This document shows positions 23,056 to 35,027 of a stretch of 64,000 nucleotides of DNA, piece by piece. How positions within the stretch are numbered: the stretch's first letter is position 1; each line of letters opens with the position of its first letter. The stretch lies in the NCBI GenBank assembly GCA_022495005.1, contig JAGYXB010000280.1, forward strand, positions 124,001 through 188,000. Reading direction: 5' to 3'. Below the pieces are notes generated by a model, which saw nothing but the letters and a program-made list of their open reading frames with translations, searched no databases and was not told where the DNA came from. The stretch comes from Rhyacophila brunnea. Taxonomy: Eukaryota; Arthropoda; Insecta; Trichoptera; Rhyacophilidae. A program made the position numbers and the translations under genes.

Positions 23056-23087
23056 TGTGCGTGACCAATAAAGTTTAAGCACCACTG
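23056..23087 (-). mobile_element. hAT-type terminus (single end)
   Basis: On the minus strand it reads CAGTGGTGCTTAAACTTTAT then TGGTCACGCAC, closely resembling the stereotyped ends of insect and vertebrate hAT elements. The other end was not located, so the size of the element is unknown. Confidence 0.4.
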
Positions 23088-24077
23088 ATCTAGAACATAA
23101 TAGTAATCCGTTTCGATGTAGAACCTGCTGTTTATATACTCGTAGACTCAAACCGTCAAGCAAGTAGACACGTATCCTAATAACCTTATTTTCGGAATGA
23201 CACAAAATTAATCAAAACGCGGAGGCATTTTCTCGCTCGGCACAAATGAACACTTGCAAAACGGGGTCACAGATGGCTACAAAGCATCTAAAAATATACG
23301 CGAAAACTAAAATACCTTGTACGTTTTCGACTTGCTTTTTAAAGGTCAGAGTTGAAGGGAAATGTCTACGCTACTGTGCGTTACGCGAGAGGGGAAGGGA
23401 CTCAGAAATTTACAAAACACTTTCAAATTTGTTGGGTTACGATGAAATCTGCGGGCGGCCGGTGGTTAGGATTGATTAAATCAAATTATCAAATTAATTA
23501 AACTGGACACTGTGCTGATCCTCACATATTAACTGTTAGCTGCTGAATCTAGTTAGGCAAAGGTTTCAAAGGTTACCAGGTATATATTCCTTATCGTAAT
23601 TACATAATATATTAATTAAAGTAAAATAGATTATAATATAGAACTTAAAACGTAATTTGATAACGTTCAAACCCGGATTATTATACTGTAAGGATTTATG
23701 GGTACCTACTACAAATTTTGTTAAGTTTTAGATAATATCATTACCTTTGTCTTTCTATCAATAATTGAAAGTAAATTATAACAAAATAATATATCGTCTT
23801 TGACCTATCTTTAAAATGACAGTTTTGTCATATATTTTTTATGAAATAAATATTGTTAATTAAAATAAAATTAATTCTGATGATGTAAAATGTCTCATTT
23901 TAATAAAACCATTATAACTGTAGTAGTAACCACATCGGAGCTATTATAAAAAATATTCGATGATGATGAACTCTTTAATACTTGATATTAAAATAAATCA
24001 TATTATCCAGACTTAAAAAACCTTTATGTCTATGCTTATAGAGCAGCTGTAAAACATTTTGCCTCATCTGAGATTAA
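23088..24077. other. Unique DNA containing a GC-richer open frame
   Basis: Composition is less AT-rich between 23160 and 23480, where the frame at 23246-23479 lies. The rest (23480-24077) is AT-rich with no recognised content. Confidence 0.35.
23246..23479 (+). other. Unrecognised 77-codon open frame
   Basis: It starts with ATG in a fair context (ACAAATGA), begins MNTCKTGSQMATKHLKIYAK and ends in a stop at 23479. The product is cysteine- and arginine-containing (CLRYCALRERGRDSEIYKTL) but matches no family I know. The higher GC content of the region could make a chance frame longer. No polyadenylation signal lies immediately downstream. Confidence 0.15.
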
Positions 24078-24613
24078 GGCCATCCTCCCACGGCGCAACT
24101 TATGTCCGTCGAAACTGAAACTAAAATTCCAGCCAGTATCTAGCTAATGTATTTCAATGGCGGCTCGCTGACGGCGAGACTGGAATCTCTCAGCTTCAAA
24201 ACGGTCGCGAAGAGATGCGACATGCTAGTCGCGCGGTCTCTGAAGTTTCCAGTCACCGTTAAACAGTAGTACCAACATCATTAGATTTCCGTGAAAAATC
24301 ATATTTTCTTACCAAAATTGGTAGCACTTCGGAAAGCCGCTAGCGTCATATCGTAAAAACCAAAACAACCAGAGACGTCAAAAGTAAATTTTAATCGGAA
24401 AATTAAAATAACATAATTGTAAACGCTGCAGCGCGCGTATTGTCAGTTTTTGTACAACACAGCTGACAGTCCAGTTTGATAGTTTGAGGTTATGTGATTA
24501 TTATTTCAACTGGGTTTCAGTAGCGCCGTGTGCGAAGCATCACATTGGTCAGTTTATGAGTTCCTTCACAAACCAGTTCCATTAGATTTCAGTTGCGCCG
24601 TGGGAGGATGGCC
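24078..24613. mobile_element. Harbinger-like MITE with perfect 23-bp TIRs
   Basis: The terminal inverted repeats beginning GGCCATCCTCCCACGGCGCA match over 23 of 23 bases (24078-24100 against 24591-24613). TAA lies outside both ends (24075-24077 and 24614-24616), consistent with the 3-bp TWA duplications of PIF/Harbinger elements. The interior is GC-richer and has a degenerate subterminal copy (TAGCGCCGTGTGCG, about 24522). There is no transposase, so it would need one in trans. The perfect termini suggest recent activity. Confidence 0.75.
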
Positions 24614-24746
24614 TAACTATGACATATTTTTTGAGATTATATTAATTTTACTCTATATACGTAATCTGAATAACCTACTTTATCATATTATTTTTTTTGA
24701 CCTTGTTCAAATCTAATGACATCATATGTCATATATTATTTTTATA

Positions 24747-24872
24747 ACATTACAACCGGCCAAGAGGCCCACTGACAATAGTGTAATGTATTTAGTAATA
24801 GAATTGAAACAATCACAAACACCCAGACTTTGAGAAAAATACATAAATATTTATTGTGACCTAACCGGGATC
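24747..24872 (-). mobile_element. SINE family G, copy 2 (head lost)
   Basis: It matches the body of SINE G: CATTACAAC...GCCCACTGACAATAGTGTAA, GAAACAATCACAAACACCCA and TATTGTGACCTAACCGGGAT. The tRNA-like head is truncated, since the similarity stops soon after the B-box flank. Confidence 0.6.
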
Positions 24873-25077
24873 TATATCTTTTATTGTATTGCATCTGGAG
24901 AGATATAATATTATAAATTTTGTTGCTTAATCAGATATCCAATCAAAATACTAAGAATATTGTATTTATTTAGCCTCTATGTATTAATAATATTCTTGAA
25001 TTCTTGTATAAATACCTGTATACTAACTTAGAAGTGACGGAATTGCTTTAAGTTATACTGCCTACCTAAGATGGGGC

Positions 25078-25125
25078 GGGGCGTAAACCCGGGAGATGCA
25101 GGGTTCGATTCCCTGCCGGCTAACA
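25078..25125 (+). mobile_element. tRNA-like head fragment
   Basis: GCAGGGTTCGATTCCCTGCC forms a perfect T-arm-like stem with a B box. Upstream, GGGGCGTAAACCCGGGAG does not form an acceptor, D and anticodon set, so this is not an intact tRNA gene. It is more likely a SINE head. Confidence 0.4.
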
Positions 25126-25162
25126 TTTTTCAAAAAATATTTTTTCTATCGGTTATAATAAT

Positions 25163-25572
25163 TCGTCTCTGTTCTGGCAGAACACACTAACTGGAGAATA
25201 CTAGTTTTGAGTAATTTGACTTTGAAGTTGATAAAATGTTTGAAATAATGGTCTATCATGTGAGTTTATTAAGTAATCGTAAAAAGGATGACTTTAAAAT
25301 AAAGACTGTTTATTTATTGAGAAGGTTTCCAGACGGTAAAGCTTGAAATAATGAACATTTTGGTACTAACTCAATATGTCATTTTTTCGAATTAGTGTCT
25401 TCTGCCAGAACAGTGACGACAGTTATCCTTCCTCCTCGTCAAGTCATCCTTTTTACAATTACTTAATAAACTCACATGATAGACCATTATTTCAAACTTT
25501 TTAACAACTTCAAAGTCAAATTACTCAAAACTAGTATTCTCCAGTTAGTGTGTTCTGCCAGAGCAGAGACGA
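25163..25572. mobile_element. Foldback element built from an inverted MITE pair
   Basis: The left arm begins TCGTCTCTGTTCTGGCAGAA and continues to about 25290. The right arm (about 25440-25572) is its near-complete inverted copy. The segment between contains the rest of one MITE unit, including its own opposite end near 25390-25415 (TTCTGCCAGAACAGTGACGA). The locus therefore looks like one full unit plus a second partial unit in opposite orientation, giving arms of about 130 bp. A single unit is present at 31851-32107. Confidence 0.75.
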
Positions 25573-26424
25573 ATATTCTCTCAGAAAGTGTTTTTCAAAA
25601 TTATGTATGTAAAAAGACAGTGTTTTTGGTTTTAGTTAAATGAGAACCGAAGTTTTAAACTACCGTTTCTCGTATATTATGAAAAACTTTTCTTGTATAG
25701 ATACAATATTAACAGTGCAAATTATGAATTAAGATGAACGTTGTAATTTTAATAAAATATGATTTAGGTTGTAGTCTCTAAAAACTTGTATAAATATTTC
25801 TTACACTTTAATTTTGACATGCAAGTGACAGCAAAGCTTACCTTAAATAAAATGATTACGATATTATGACGTGAATGATTGATCAACACGTAGAAGAAAG
25901 TTTCATATTTTCACTCAACAGTCAAACTTAAATTAACTGCGTGCTGGATTTCCACGAAGCCTTCAGCCGCAAAGAGAATATTCTGCGAATAAGATGAAAA
26001 TTATAAAGGTGGTATAAATAATTTTAATTTATTCTCGTAATGTTAAGAAAGAATATTATATTATATGAAGGCACTGAAGAATTATATATTAGAATTATAT
26101 ATATTCAAAACTATAGGTACTGTGTAATGTAAATATCTGCGTTTGAGTGTAGGTATGTGTGGTAATATTAATTTTTTGTTAATAAATGTTTTAAATAGTA
26201 AAGTTATGAATAAATGTTTAATTAGAATTACGCCATACCAAAGCTTCATTCGATATAAATAAAAAAATAAGAGACTCATTTCTTATAAAAAATTGTTTTT
26301 AATAATAATTATGGGTCGATGTTATATCCTTTTCAATTGTATGGAGATGCGGATGCTAAACCAGGAGATGTCACGAAAATTTGAGGCATTCAAGTTAGCG
26401 TAATAAATGTTGATATTCTCTAAC
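25573..26424. other. AT-rich, nothing firmly recognised
   Basis: No gene was found. The last 90 bases (26335-26424), with GGAGATGCGGATGCTAAACC, may be upstream LINE sequence belonging to the next feature. Confidence 0.4.
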
Positions 26425-26680
26425 AAATTGGAAAATGACCGAGAATATGAGTAGACTCAATACCAGAAAATTACAGTATCTTAGCCACATTATGAGAGGA
26501 CAAAATACAGGATTTGTCAACATGAAATTCAAAGAAAGGTCAATGATAAATGTAGCAAAAGACGACGTAGCATTTCATGGTTTAAGAACCTCCGTTATTA
26601 GTACGAGTGCAGTTCTTCCGAACTGTTGCAGATGATAGAGAAAGGATCAGGGGATCAGATTCGGGGCGGGCGTAATAAGA
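26425..26680 (+). pseudogene. RTE-type LINE tail (reverse transcriptase C-terminus)
   Basis: One frame reads RKLQYLSHIMRG, the KL.Y.GHI.R block. After a frameshift another reads SWFKNLRY, stop, YECSSSELLQMIEKG. This corresponds to the insect tail (R)ISWLKNLRDWFG...ELFRAA. Three features mark decay: one frameshift, an in-frame stop after NLRY, and loss of everything 5'. It lies on the plus strand like the other RTE-type tails in the window. Confidence 0.65.
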
Positions 26681-26770
26681 ACTATGTATGTTATATTGTT
26701 TTACATTATAGCGATACCATAATATTTATTCTTGAAAAAAGACTGTTCAACGAACGCATACTTTCTAACG

Positions 26771-27000
26771 TTTTTTTTAATATTTTTTTTATCATATTAT
26801 GGGCCTCCGCAGAGTAGAGGTTTATATTAACAGATTTTGTTTTTACGAGAAATGGATCTAAGCCACTTGCTCAACCTATTAGGTCCATACCCTGACTCTG
26901 ACAAATTGAAAAACAATATGTGTACTAGCCAGACCCAGGATTCGAACCTGGGACCCATGACATGATAGTTCAATGCTTAAGCTGCGCGGCCACCGTGGGC
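26771..27000 (-). mobile_element. SINE family A, copy 3
   Basis: This minus-strand copy has a good B box (GGTTCGAATCCTGG) and the A-box region GTGGCCGCGCAGCTTAAGCA. The body CATAATATGATAA next to the T run at 26771-26790 shows that the tail lost the GATCC palindrome seen in copies 2, 4 and 5. The whole element is about 230 bp. Confidence 0.8.
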
Positions 27001-28476
27001 GTCATAAGGCGTATATAAGTCATATTAAGAGGAACATAATGCTGCCACGATATCTAGTGACAGCATTTAATATACTTTTTTGAGAGTTTTTTTAACTAAT
27101 CAATAAAAATAAAATACAACAATAAAAAGAATAATAAATATTTTTTTAAATTTATTCAAAGATTTGCTTAGAATAATAATTAAACTTACATAACTTATAA
27201 CTTAAAATGCTTGTCACGTTTTTAAACATTAGCAGATTGGTGAAATAAATTAAAAAATTGGTTCATTGTTCGACAGTTAATCAAAATGTCAGACGGAATC
27301 ATATAATTACAATCAATAAAATAGGGCTATACCAGAATACCGATTCATATAATATGTTGCTAATACCATAGTTAGGCACGTGCCATATGCATAGAACACG
27401 CGTATATGCGGCATAATGAACTTAGCTGTATTTTAGATACTTAGTGATTCTAAATCACCTATCTGCAACCGCATTAAATGTCGTAGTAAGTAATAAACTA
27501 CAATGTCTAGACGATTTTTTTAAATCGAATTAAAAACTTGTTGAAATACGTGATATAAAACACTGCTACATTAAAAACATGATGTTTCTCAAATTTTTGG
27601 CTTTAGATAGATGTTAAAGTGGATCGATTGCACCTGTATTATTGTTTTAAAAACTTCATAAAATTCTGATATTTTAAACTTATAACATTACTAATAGAAT
27701 AGTTACTTTATTTGTAAGAATTTCGCATGGAAACCAACTATTTGGAAATAAATAGCTGGGCTCTAGATTAGTATGGTCAGTAATTTAAAGACAAATTATT
27801 AATCCTTACAGTGCTGACGGCACAGCTGTTGTGTCAGCTTTAGATGGCCTTAAGATATAATTAGCATGTAATTTAAATGTGGTAATTAAAAAGTAATTAA
27901 ATTTTACGCGGTGAATAAGTAATATCTAAGATGAAGCAACAATTATTAGTCATAAAGTAAAATCACTGTTTGTAAACATCATTTAAAACGGTTTCTGTCC
28001 AAATTTCAGTGTCCCTCATAGAATATAATATGGTCACTACATTAGCGTTCGATATCAAATTTCTTTGAGCTTACAAAACATAGGCACAAAATACTTTGGC
28101 ATATACTAGGTTTATATTACTTATAAACAAAATTAGTAAAAAAATATTTTTCTTTAAATCTTCTTTATGTTTTTTTTCGTATGTAGGTCACGAATATAGT
28201 GTACGTACATATTATATAAGTTTGGGTAAATTTTCTGTAAATATTAGTTTCAGTGGAAGGTAATAAATATATACTTAAAACTGCGTCTGAGATTCGCGAC
28301 ACCTGTCTTAAGGCATAGTCATAAACACAACTTAACTTTAAAATGACCAAACTTTACACGAAAATTACTGCAGTAAATTATGAAAACTTTTCAACGATAA
28401 ACTAAGTGTGTGTGAAATAAAAGAGAGCTCTTTTAATAAAAATTCTATGTTAGCATTTATATTATGCATAAGTAAT

Positions 28477-28512
<36 letters not shown>

Positions 28513-31030
28513 CACACTTTTTTAAGTGACATAACCGGTCATCCTGGCTTTTTAATCACTCTCAGATATATCTACTATTATCGTAACGCGACATAATTTA
28601 CATACTTTCAGTCATAATAATTAGAATTTCCAATCAGTACCTATACAGAATGTCAAAAATTGTCCCTTTGAAACCATATCCTATCACTAACGAATCAATC
28701 GTCATATTCAAATATAAATTATACATACGTCACAAAAATTATAACATATCATTTCAGTTTAACGACTTTGGTCAGATAGACGTGCGAGGCGTGCAAATTG
28801 GTTGTTTAATCTTAAATAGGCGAAGAGACGTTGAAAATAAAAAAACTTTCATATGCAATGGATGGGTAGTCGTACTGGCGATTCACATACTTGGATTATC
28901 CGAAGATTGATGCCTGACAACGAAGAATTATCAAATTTCTGTCAATCGAGAAAACTAAGACCCGCCCTAGGCTATGCACCCAAAAATTACGATGACACAT
29001 TATAAATGTACGTTATTTACATCAAAATTGCCTAAAACTATGTTGGCCAAAAAATAGTAACTAAAACTAAATAATTAATAATTAGATAATTTAAAAAAAT
29101 TATTTAATTGGATATTAATAAATATAGACAGTTTTTAAAAGTAAAAAGAACTTTTATCTAAATATTTTTGATGTGTATATATGTTTTGAAAAATACGTAA
29201 TTTAAACTGATCGCTTAATTTTATGTCGTCAGTGAGTATTTGAAGTTTCATTAAATTAGTGTGTCGTTGTCATTAGTGTGTACCTATTCATTAGTAGTAA
29301 TATCGTATTATCTTATTATTTCTCGTAAGTATACCTGACAAGTGTGTTTAGATCTCCGCAGCCTACCTCTTTCCAAATGTCACCCTTCGCCACTGATGTC
29401 CAGCAATCGTTAAAAATATTTTGTAGCTTTTAAATAATTAAGAATTATTACGGTATAATAATTATGTTTTATCAAAATTTACAACTTATTGACCGTTATG
29501 CAATCCTTATATCGCACCCTCGCAACTAAGCTGCCACAATCCAAAAAATGCAAACAGAGAAAATCAGCTTTGAAGTTTTTACTTTCGCATTTTTGTACTG
29601 TGTTTTTGAAATATGTTTAGATATTGAATGTTTTGACTTGAATTTGATGACTTAGAGATATGAAATGTTCGCTACATATACTATGAACGATAGACAATGA
29701 AACGTAGTAATTAACGCAAAACACGTAAATTTGGACTTGTGGCGGTTTAGTTGCGATGGTTTATGTGTATCGGTAATATTACAAATTATTAAAAACCTAT
29801 AAAATGAATTGTGTCATTACCTCACATAACCATAGAATTAATGATAGTTTTGTTTTTGACTACGTGGTATATAGTACATACAACTAATATACCTAATATC
29901 AATTTTCAAATAAAGTATATAGTTTTTTTAGATTCTAGCGTATTTTATAGTTGAATACCTACACGAAATAAAATTTAAATTATTTTAAAAAAAGTTTTTC
30001 AACACAAATATCATAAACCTGTAAAATTTAAAAATTGTTTTTATTTATTTACGCATTCGTGAACACCTGTATCTAATAATATATAATATTTATACAACAT
30101 AATATAAGCTTTAGTAGTCATGGCGATTCAAGAAAAGTTTGAGAAAATGTGATTTTCACTTTTACCTAAAACAAGGACTAAATGACACTTGAATTCTCGT
30201 GTGTAAGGACTATAATAACTCTGTTACTTTAAGCACTGATATCAACCATTTTAATACAACTAGCTTTTGGCACTTAATGCCCATTTTAACAAAAAATGTC
30301 TGCATGTTTTTTTTTTATATTTGGCAGATAGTTTCTATTTTTTTCCGTATGTATGTACCTATGCAACTGACAACGATATGATTTCCTTATATAACATAAT
30401 ATGTAACATCAAACAAATGGGAAAATAAAGGAAGAAAAAAAAGAAACTTATTTTTGATATATCTGTATTCAAACGTCTTTTTATTTTTGTAATATAATAG
30501 TCTCGTTGGCATTTTATAAAAATGTTTCAACAGACTAAGATCACTTATAAAGTCACCAGACATTAATTAGCATGAATTATTATCCTACAAAGCTAAACAA
30601 AACTAATCTGAATCTTCTAAACAGTTTTGTTCAAAATATAATTTAAATTTCATTGATAACATTATTCAAACATTTATATAAATAAACCTTCGAAGGCGTG
30701 CATATTATTTTTGTTATAAATTGAATTCATAATTGAATAGGTACTAAATAATAACTATTATGTTATTATTTCCATGTCAATGAATATTAAATTACTCGTA
30801 TTGAAAATACATATCGGCAAAATCATCAGAGCATTCGTCATTTTAATTAAACATTATTTTGTTTACGAACAGCGTATTTTGATAAATTCATTGAGAAAAC
30901 ATTATCCCTTGATGTAGCGTCTCCTCTTTGATAAAACAAAAATATTCATCTCTCAGCATACAAAATAATGATGACTTGAACCTTTAAAATAATATTCAAG
31001 TTTACATTGTAATAATAAGAATAAGAGAAC
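27001..31030. other. Four kilobases of AT-rich DNA without recognised features
   Basis: The stretch holds a (TA)n tract at 28480-28507, an ATG-started 86-codon plus-strand frame (28650-28910; MSKIVPLKPYPITNESIVIF) with no recognisable domain, and a CCCTTCGCCACTGA word near 29383 like a decayed hAT end. No gene is supported. It may be intronic or intergenic. Confidence 0.45.
28480..28507. repeat. (TA)n microsatellite
   Basis: An uninterrupted TA run of about 14 units. Confidence 0.95.
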
Positions 31031-31850
31031 AGCATGATTTCTCCAAAAATTGAGTCATTTATAATAAATGAACAGCATGGATTTAGAGCAGGACGATCAA
31101 CGGAAACTAACCTGATGATATTTACCGATTATGTGTCATCGGCACTGGATAGAGGCCACCAGGTTGACTGTTCTTACGACTTCTCGAAAGCATTTGACAA
31201 AGTTGATCATGATGTCCTGATGGAAAAACTCCAACTTATTGGATTCTCAGATCGATTTTTGAAGCTATTCGGGAGTTATTTTAGGAACCGTCAATAATAC
31301 GTATCGTACGGCCTTTATCAGTCACAGACCTTTTACACATTTTTTGGTGTTCCTCAGGGCTCAAACTTAGGGCCGTTGCTGTTCACGATTTTTATAAATG
31401 ACATAGCATTGGTAATAAAAAATGTTTTTTTTTTTGTTATTCGCTGATGACTTGAAACTCTTTTTGGAAGTTGTTAGCTTGGACGATTGTCGCCAGCTCC
31501 AACTTGATATAGATAATAATATGTTAGATTGAGGCAGGCGTAACAAACTAAAAGTCAATATTGATAAATGCAATCTTTTGTTGTTTACCACAGCCTCAAA
31601 AGTGTTGTTTTTCCAATACTCGATGCATGGCAGAGTTCTGTCACGAATATCATTTGTAAGGAATCTTGGCATTACGTTTGAGAGTAAACTGACATTTATT
31701 AGCCATATAGTTACCATTTGTAACAAGGCGCTTAAAATGTTGGGCTTCGTCATGCGTACTTCCCGGGTCTTATCGGATGTTACGGTATTAAAACTTTTAT
31801 TCAATTCTTTAGTTCAAAGCAGACTTGAGAGTGGGTCTATTGTTTGTATA
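31031..31850 (+). pseudogene. Jockey/CR1-like reverse transcriptase, inactivated
   Basis: Conserved RT blocks appear in order: NEQHGFRAGRSTETNL (finger region), SYDFSKAFDKVDHDVL (palm motif A), then after a stop at 31295-31297 GVPQGSNLGPLLFTIFIND, then FADDLKLFLEV (the YADD-equivalent catalytic motif, F for Y), then NLGITFESKLTFISHI. At least two frame changes, a premature stop and a poly-T-like slip near 31430 (KNVFFFFV) kill it. The upstream endonuclease and ORF1 are missing. The C-terminus is cut at 31850 by insertion of a MITE. This is the longest RT segment in the window. Confidence 0.85.
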
Positions 31851-32107
31851 TCATCACTGTTCTGGCAGAAAACACTAATTCTAAAAAATGACATATTGAG
31901 TTAGTACCAAAATGTTCCTTATTTCAAACTTTACCGTCTGGAAACCTTCTTAATAAATAAACAGTCTTTATTTTAAAGTCATCCTTTTTACGATTATTTA
32001 ATAAACTCACAAGATAGACCATTATTTAAAACATTTTAACAACTTCAAAGTCAAATTACTCAAAACTAGTATTCTCCAGTTAGTGTGTTCTGCCAGAACA
32101 GAGACGA
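31851..32107 (+). mobile_element. Foldback-family MITE, single unit, inserted in the LINE
   Basis: The 257-bp unit has ends TCATCACTGTTCTGGCAGAA and, inverted, TCGTCTCTGTTCTGGCAGAA. The last two bases before it and the first two after it are TA, which would fit a TA-target (Tc1/mariner-like) MITE. It interrupts the Jockey-like RT and is therefore younger than it. It is the same family as 25163-25572. Confidence 0.75.
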
Positions 32108-33213
32108 TATGTCGTTGTTGTATACGTCGTATTAAAGTGACACATACCTAATAAAGATTTTAAAATCAATATTAGATACCTATTACATACGTACTTACAT
32201 AATTATAAAATAATCAACCCGTTAAAACACATTAATAGTCAAAACAAGAATAATTATTAGTCACCTGGCTACAATATATGTAAAACCAATAATATCTTTT
32301 GTATTACGTCCATTAAATCGCGAACTAGTTTAAATAGAGACAATAAAAAGACAAGTATTTTATACACGGATACTCATTTAGTCATAAACAACAAATTCCT
32401 ACATTTATATGACTATGATATTATTATGATTGGAAAGATATAATATTATGTAGTAATAATTTAATATTGCCGCCCATAATAATATAAAACCTGTACTGAC
32501 TAGATTTTATTATATAACTATATTTAATAATTGTTTTGTATTATAATATTCTACCTTTGATATTAATAATATCAGGATGAATAATGTGATCCTAAATAAC
32601 AGAAAGGTAAGTACCTATCTGATAATATTATTTTATGAAGTAAAATAATCTTGTCTCTCGTAAGATCCTTGACTTTATTCTAAAATTAAGTCAGATTTTC
32701 TATGTGGATTTACTGAGGAATCTCATAGAAAACCGCAGTAAAGCGTTATGGCACCATAAGCTATATACCTTGTTTGACTACGTTGTTTGGTTTTCCTCAG
32801 TTTCTTGCGTAATACAATCCGTCCGCAGCAACATCTAGCGGCAAAATCTGACATCTACAATCTTAATTAACAATATTATTAATCACTTTCGTATCAGAAA
32901 GCCTTTGTGACAGGTAAAATGCGAGAACTTTCGTAAATAAAATAATGTTGATTAATGTTTTTCCATATTCAAAATATTCTTTGACAAAACACTTAATGCG
33001 TATGTATTCATTAATTTATGTCAAAAGTTAAAAGAAATTTATAAAATTGTAATATTAGTATGCACAATTTTCTAGCAAAAATACTTTTACTTAAAAACAG
33101 ATGAATAAAAAATATTTTAAAATAAGCTTTAGAATTAAATTTAATACATGGTTTTAAATAGAAATGTGCATTTTCAATTAATTGGGTAGAATTTTGTCCA
33201 ATTCTTCTGGCAG
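32108..33213. other. AT-rich; possible CTCF-like word
   Basis: No gene was found. At 32826-32842, GCAACATCTAGCGGCAAAA resembles the CATCTAGYGG core of insect CTCF-like sites, although such words are frequent. A related GTAGATGTTGC lies at 41496 inside a LINE relic, which argues for a repeat origin. Confidence 0.25.
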
Positions 33214-33300
33214 CGTAGGTTACTCATTTAGGCGTTGGTATCACTAACACCGCTCGAAAGTGATTTCGCCGTGGTCAAAATGCCTAAAGACTTAATTAGG
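33214..33300. repeat. Repeat family J, copy 2
   Basis: It shares GTAGGTTACTCATTTAGGCG, TTGGTATCACTAACACC and AAAGTGATTTCGCCGTGG with 8503-8600. Confidence 0.4.
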
Positions 33301-34198
33301 AAAACTCTTTCTTTAAGCACTAAGGTGCATGGTTGCTACACCAGTCCCGTGCAGCATCGCTTCGGGACAAGGAAGTGTGGCACTAAAATCTTTTCATTCT
33401 GACACGTTTATAGCATCATGGAAGGCGGCTGTTCACAAACCGCGGCTGCGGGTGGCGATGGGGAAACTCAAATCATTATCCCTAATTAATTACTAATAAC
33501 ATTATTAAGTATTTTTTGTTTGTTAATATAGCCCAAGTTTATAACAAACATTGTGTTTTTACGGTGACTGTATTAATTATTATTATTATCATTTTTCCTA
33601 ATTTAAACACCAATTCCAAAAAATCTAAATAACCCCCACAGTCATTTCTAGCTGTAAGAACCTACTTTTGATTTTTGGAATTGTATTTATTGATAAAATA
33701 TTTCTGTATTTTTTTATATTGTACCATATAACATGTAGATGGGTACCTACTAAGTGGATCGTGTCATACAACTTGTAAGGAGGAATGGGATCGAAGGAAG
33801 GAGATAGTGAAGGGCATGCACCTTCCAGAAGAAGCGTCATCGTCAAGAAAACGATTGGTTGAAGCGATCAGATCAGTGCATAATTTCTTAAACTTGGAAA
33901 AGATTATTGTATAAGTATAATAATTTCATTGACAATAATGGGGCATAAAATAAGAAAAGACTAAGCATGCATTCAAGTGATGTATTTATTAATATGGAGA
34001 TAATAACATCAATGGTAAATAAATGTAGCAGAGGAGAATGCTATGCTTCCTGGCTTCCTAGTAATTTCATTTAATTGGTAAAAATGTAGCTCGATAGAAC
34101 TATTCCGGGTAGCAAATATTGTACAGATACTGAGCAGAACACAAAAACAATACAAATAAATTAGAAAATTACAAGTTCGAAACATTCACAATATTCCT
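33301..34198. other. Unique DNA, moderately GC-rich to 33470
   Basis: The segment 33330-33470 is GC-richer (GTGCAGCATCGCTTCGGGAC, GCTGCGGGTGGCGATGGGG) and may belong to an old repeat extending from family J. A 73-codon minus-strand frame at 33.6-33.85 kb is not recognised. Confidence 0.3.
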
Positions 34199-34570
34199 CA
34201 CTGTACAGGCCAATTGTCGTAACCCTCACTTTTCACCAAAGTGACATTTTGAATGCACTACGCAATGGACTTATTGTATACTCTTATACGAACTGGCCAA
34301 GTATCATAAATCCCAAAAAATATTTCATATCAAAATAATTCAAAACTATTTATAAGCCATTTTTTGTAACTTGATAAAAAAAATATTCCAGCCAAATGCT
34401 GTAACCATCTAAATGCAAGCCGCTGGTGTGTTAATAAAAGAAAATTCTCAATTCGTAATAAAATAATAAATAAATAGTATAAAACATAATAAGTAAATCC
34501 AATGCCCACAGTTTTTTCACTTCCTGAACAATTTGATATTTGAGGCTTACGCCAATTGGCCTGTACAGTG
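34199..34570. mobile_element. MITE with CACTGTACAGGCC termini
   Basis: The 30-bp inverted ends match at 28 positions (34199-34228 against 34541-34570). They begin CACTGTACAGGCCAATTG. CACTG ends are typical of the CMC/Chapaev group, but no target duplication is clear, so this assignment is tentative. The interior is AT-rich and non-coding. Confidence 0.7.
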
Positions 34571-34737
34571 ACAGATTATGATAATATGTAGAAACATAAC
34601 TGATACAATGAAAGTAGTGAAATAATACATGAAAATAAATTGTGTGATAAAAGACGTAATTATAATATTATATGAGACGAACTATATACGTATACGTAAC
34701 TCAATGAAATATGTAAGTAAAAGTCATCTCATCATGT

Positions 34738-34812
34738 ATTGTCAGTTTGAATTAATCCACTGCTAGACTAATCTCTCTACAAGCCTATTCCATTCCTCTC
34801 AGTCATGTGCGT
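34738..34812. mobile_element. Insect LINE 3'-region relic
   Basis: TTAATCCACTGCTAGACTAA, then TCTCTCTACAAGCC and CATTCCTCTCAGTCATGTGC parallels the very common insect repeat TCCACTGCTGGAC.TAGGCCTC...TCGGTC.TG. It is a short relic without coding sequence. Confidence 0.4.
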
Positions 34813-35027
34813 TACTTTATAATATAATATGTACATTAATTTATTTAATATTAATCAAAAACGTAATCATGTATGCTCTTATTTTTTAATTTAAATCAGT
34901 GCGTATATAATGTACCTTTATATAAATTTAATTTAAAGGGGTAGCTACCTAAATCGTTGAATTTAGGGTAAAAGTACCTAAACATAAATTCAATTTCAAA
35001 CAATGTAAAAAGTTCTTGAAAATTTTC

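Noticed and set aside
25078..25125. Possible tRNA gene with a perfect T-arm
   Set aside because: No acceptor, D or anticodon stems can be assembled upstream; more likely a SINE head.
32826..32843. CTCF-type binding site
   Set aside because: A single short word with a related copy inside a LINE relic at 41.5 kb; not enough to call.
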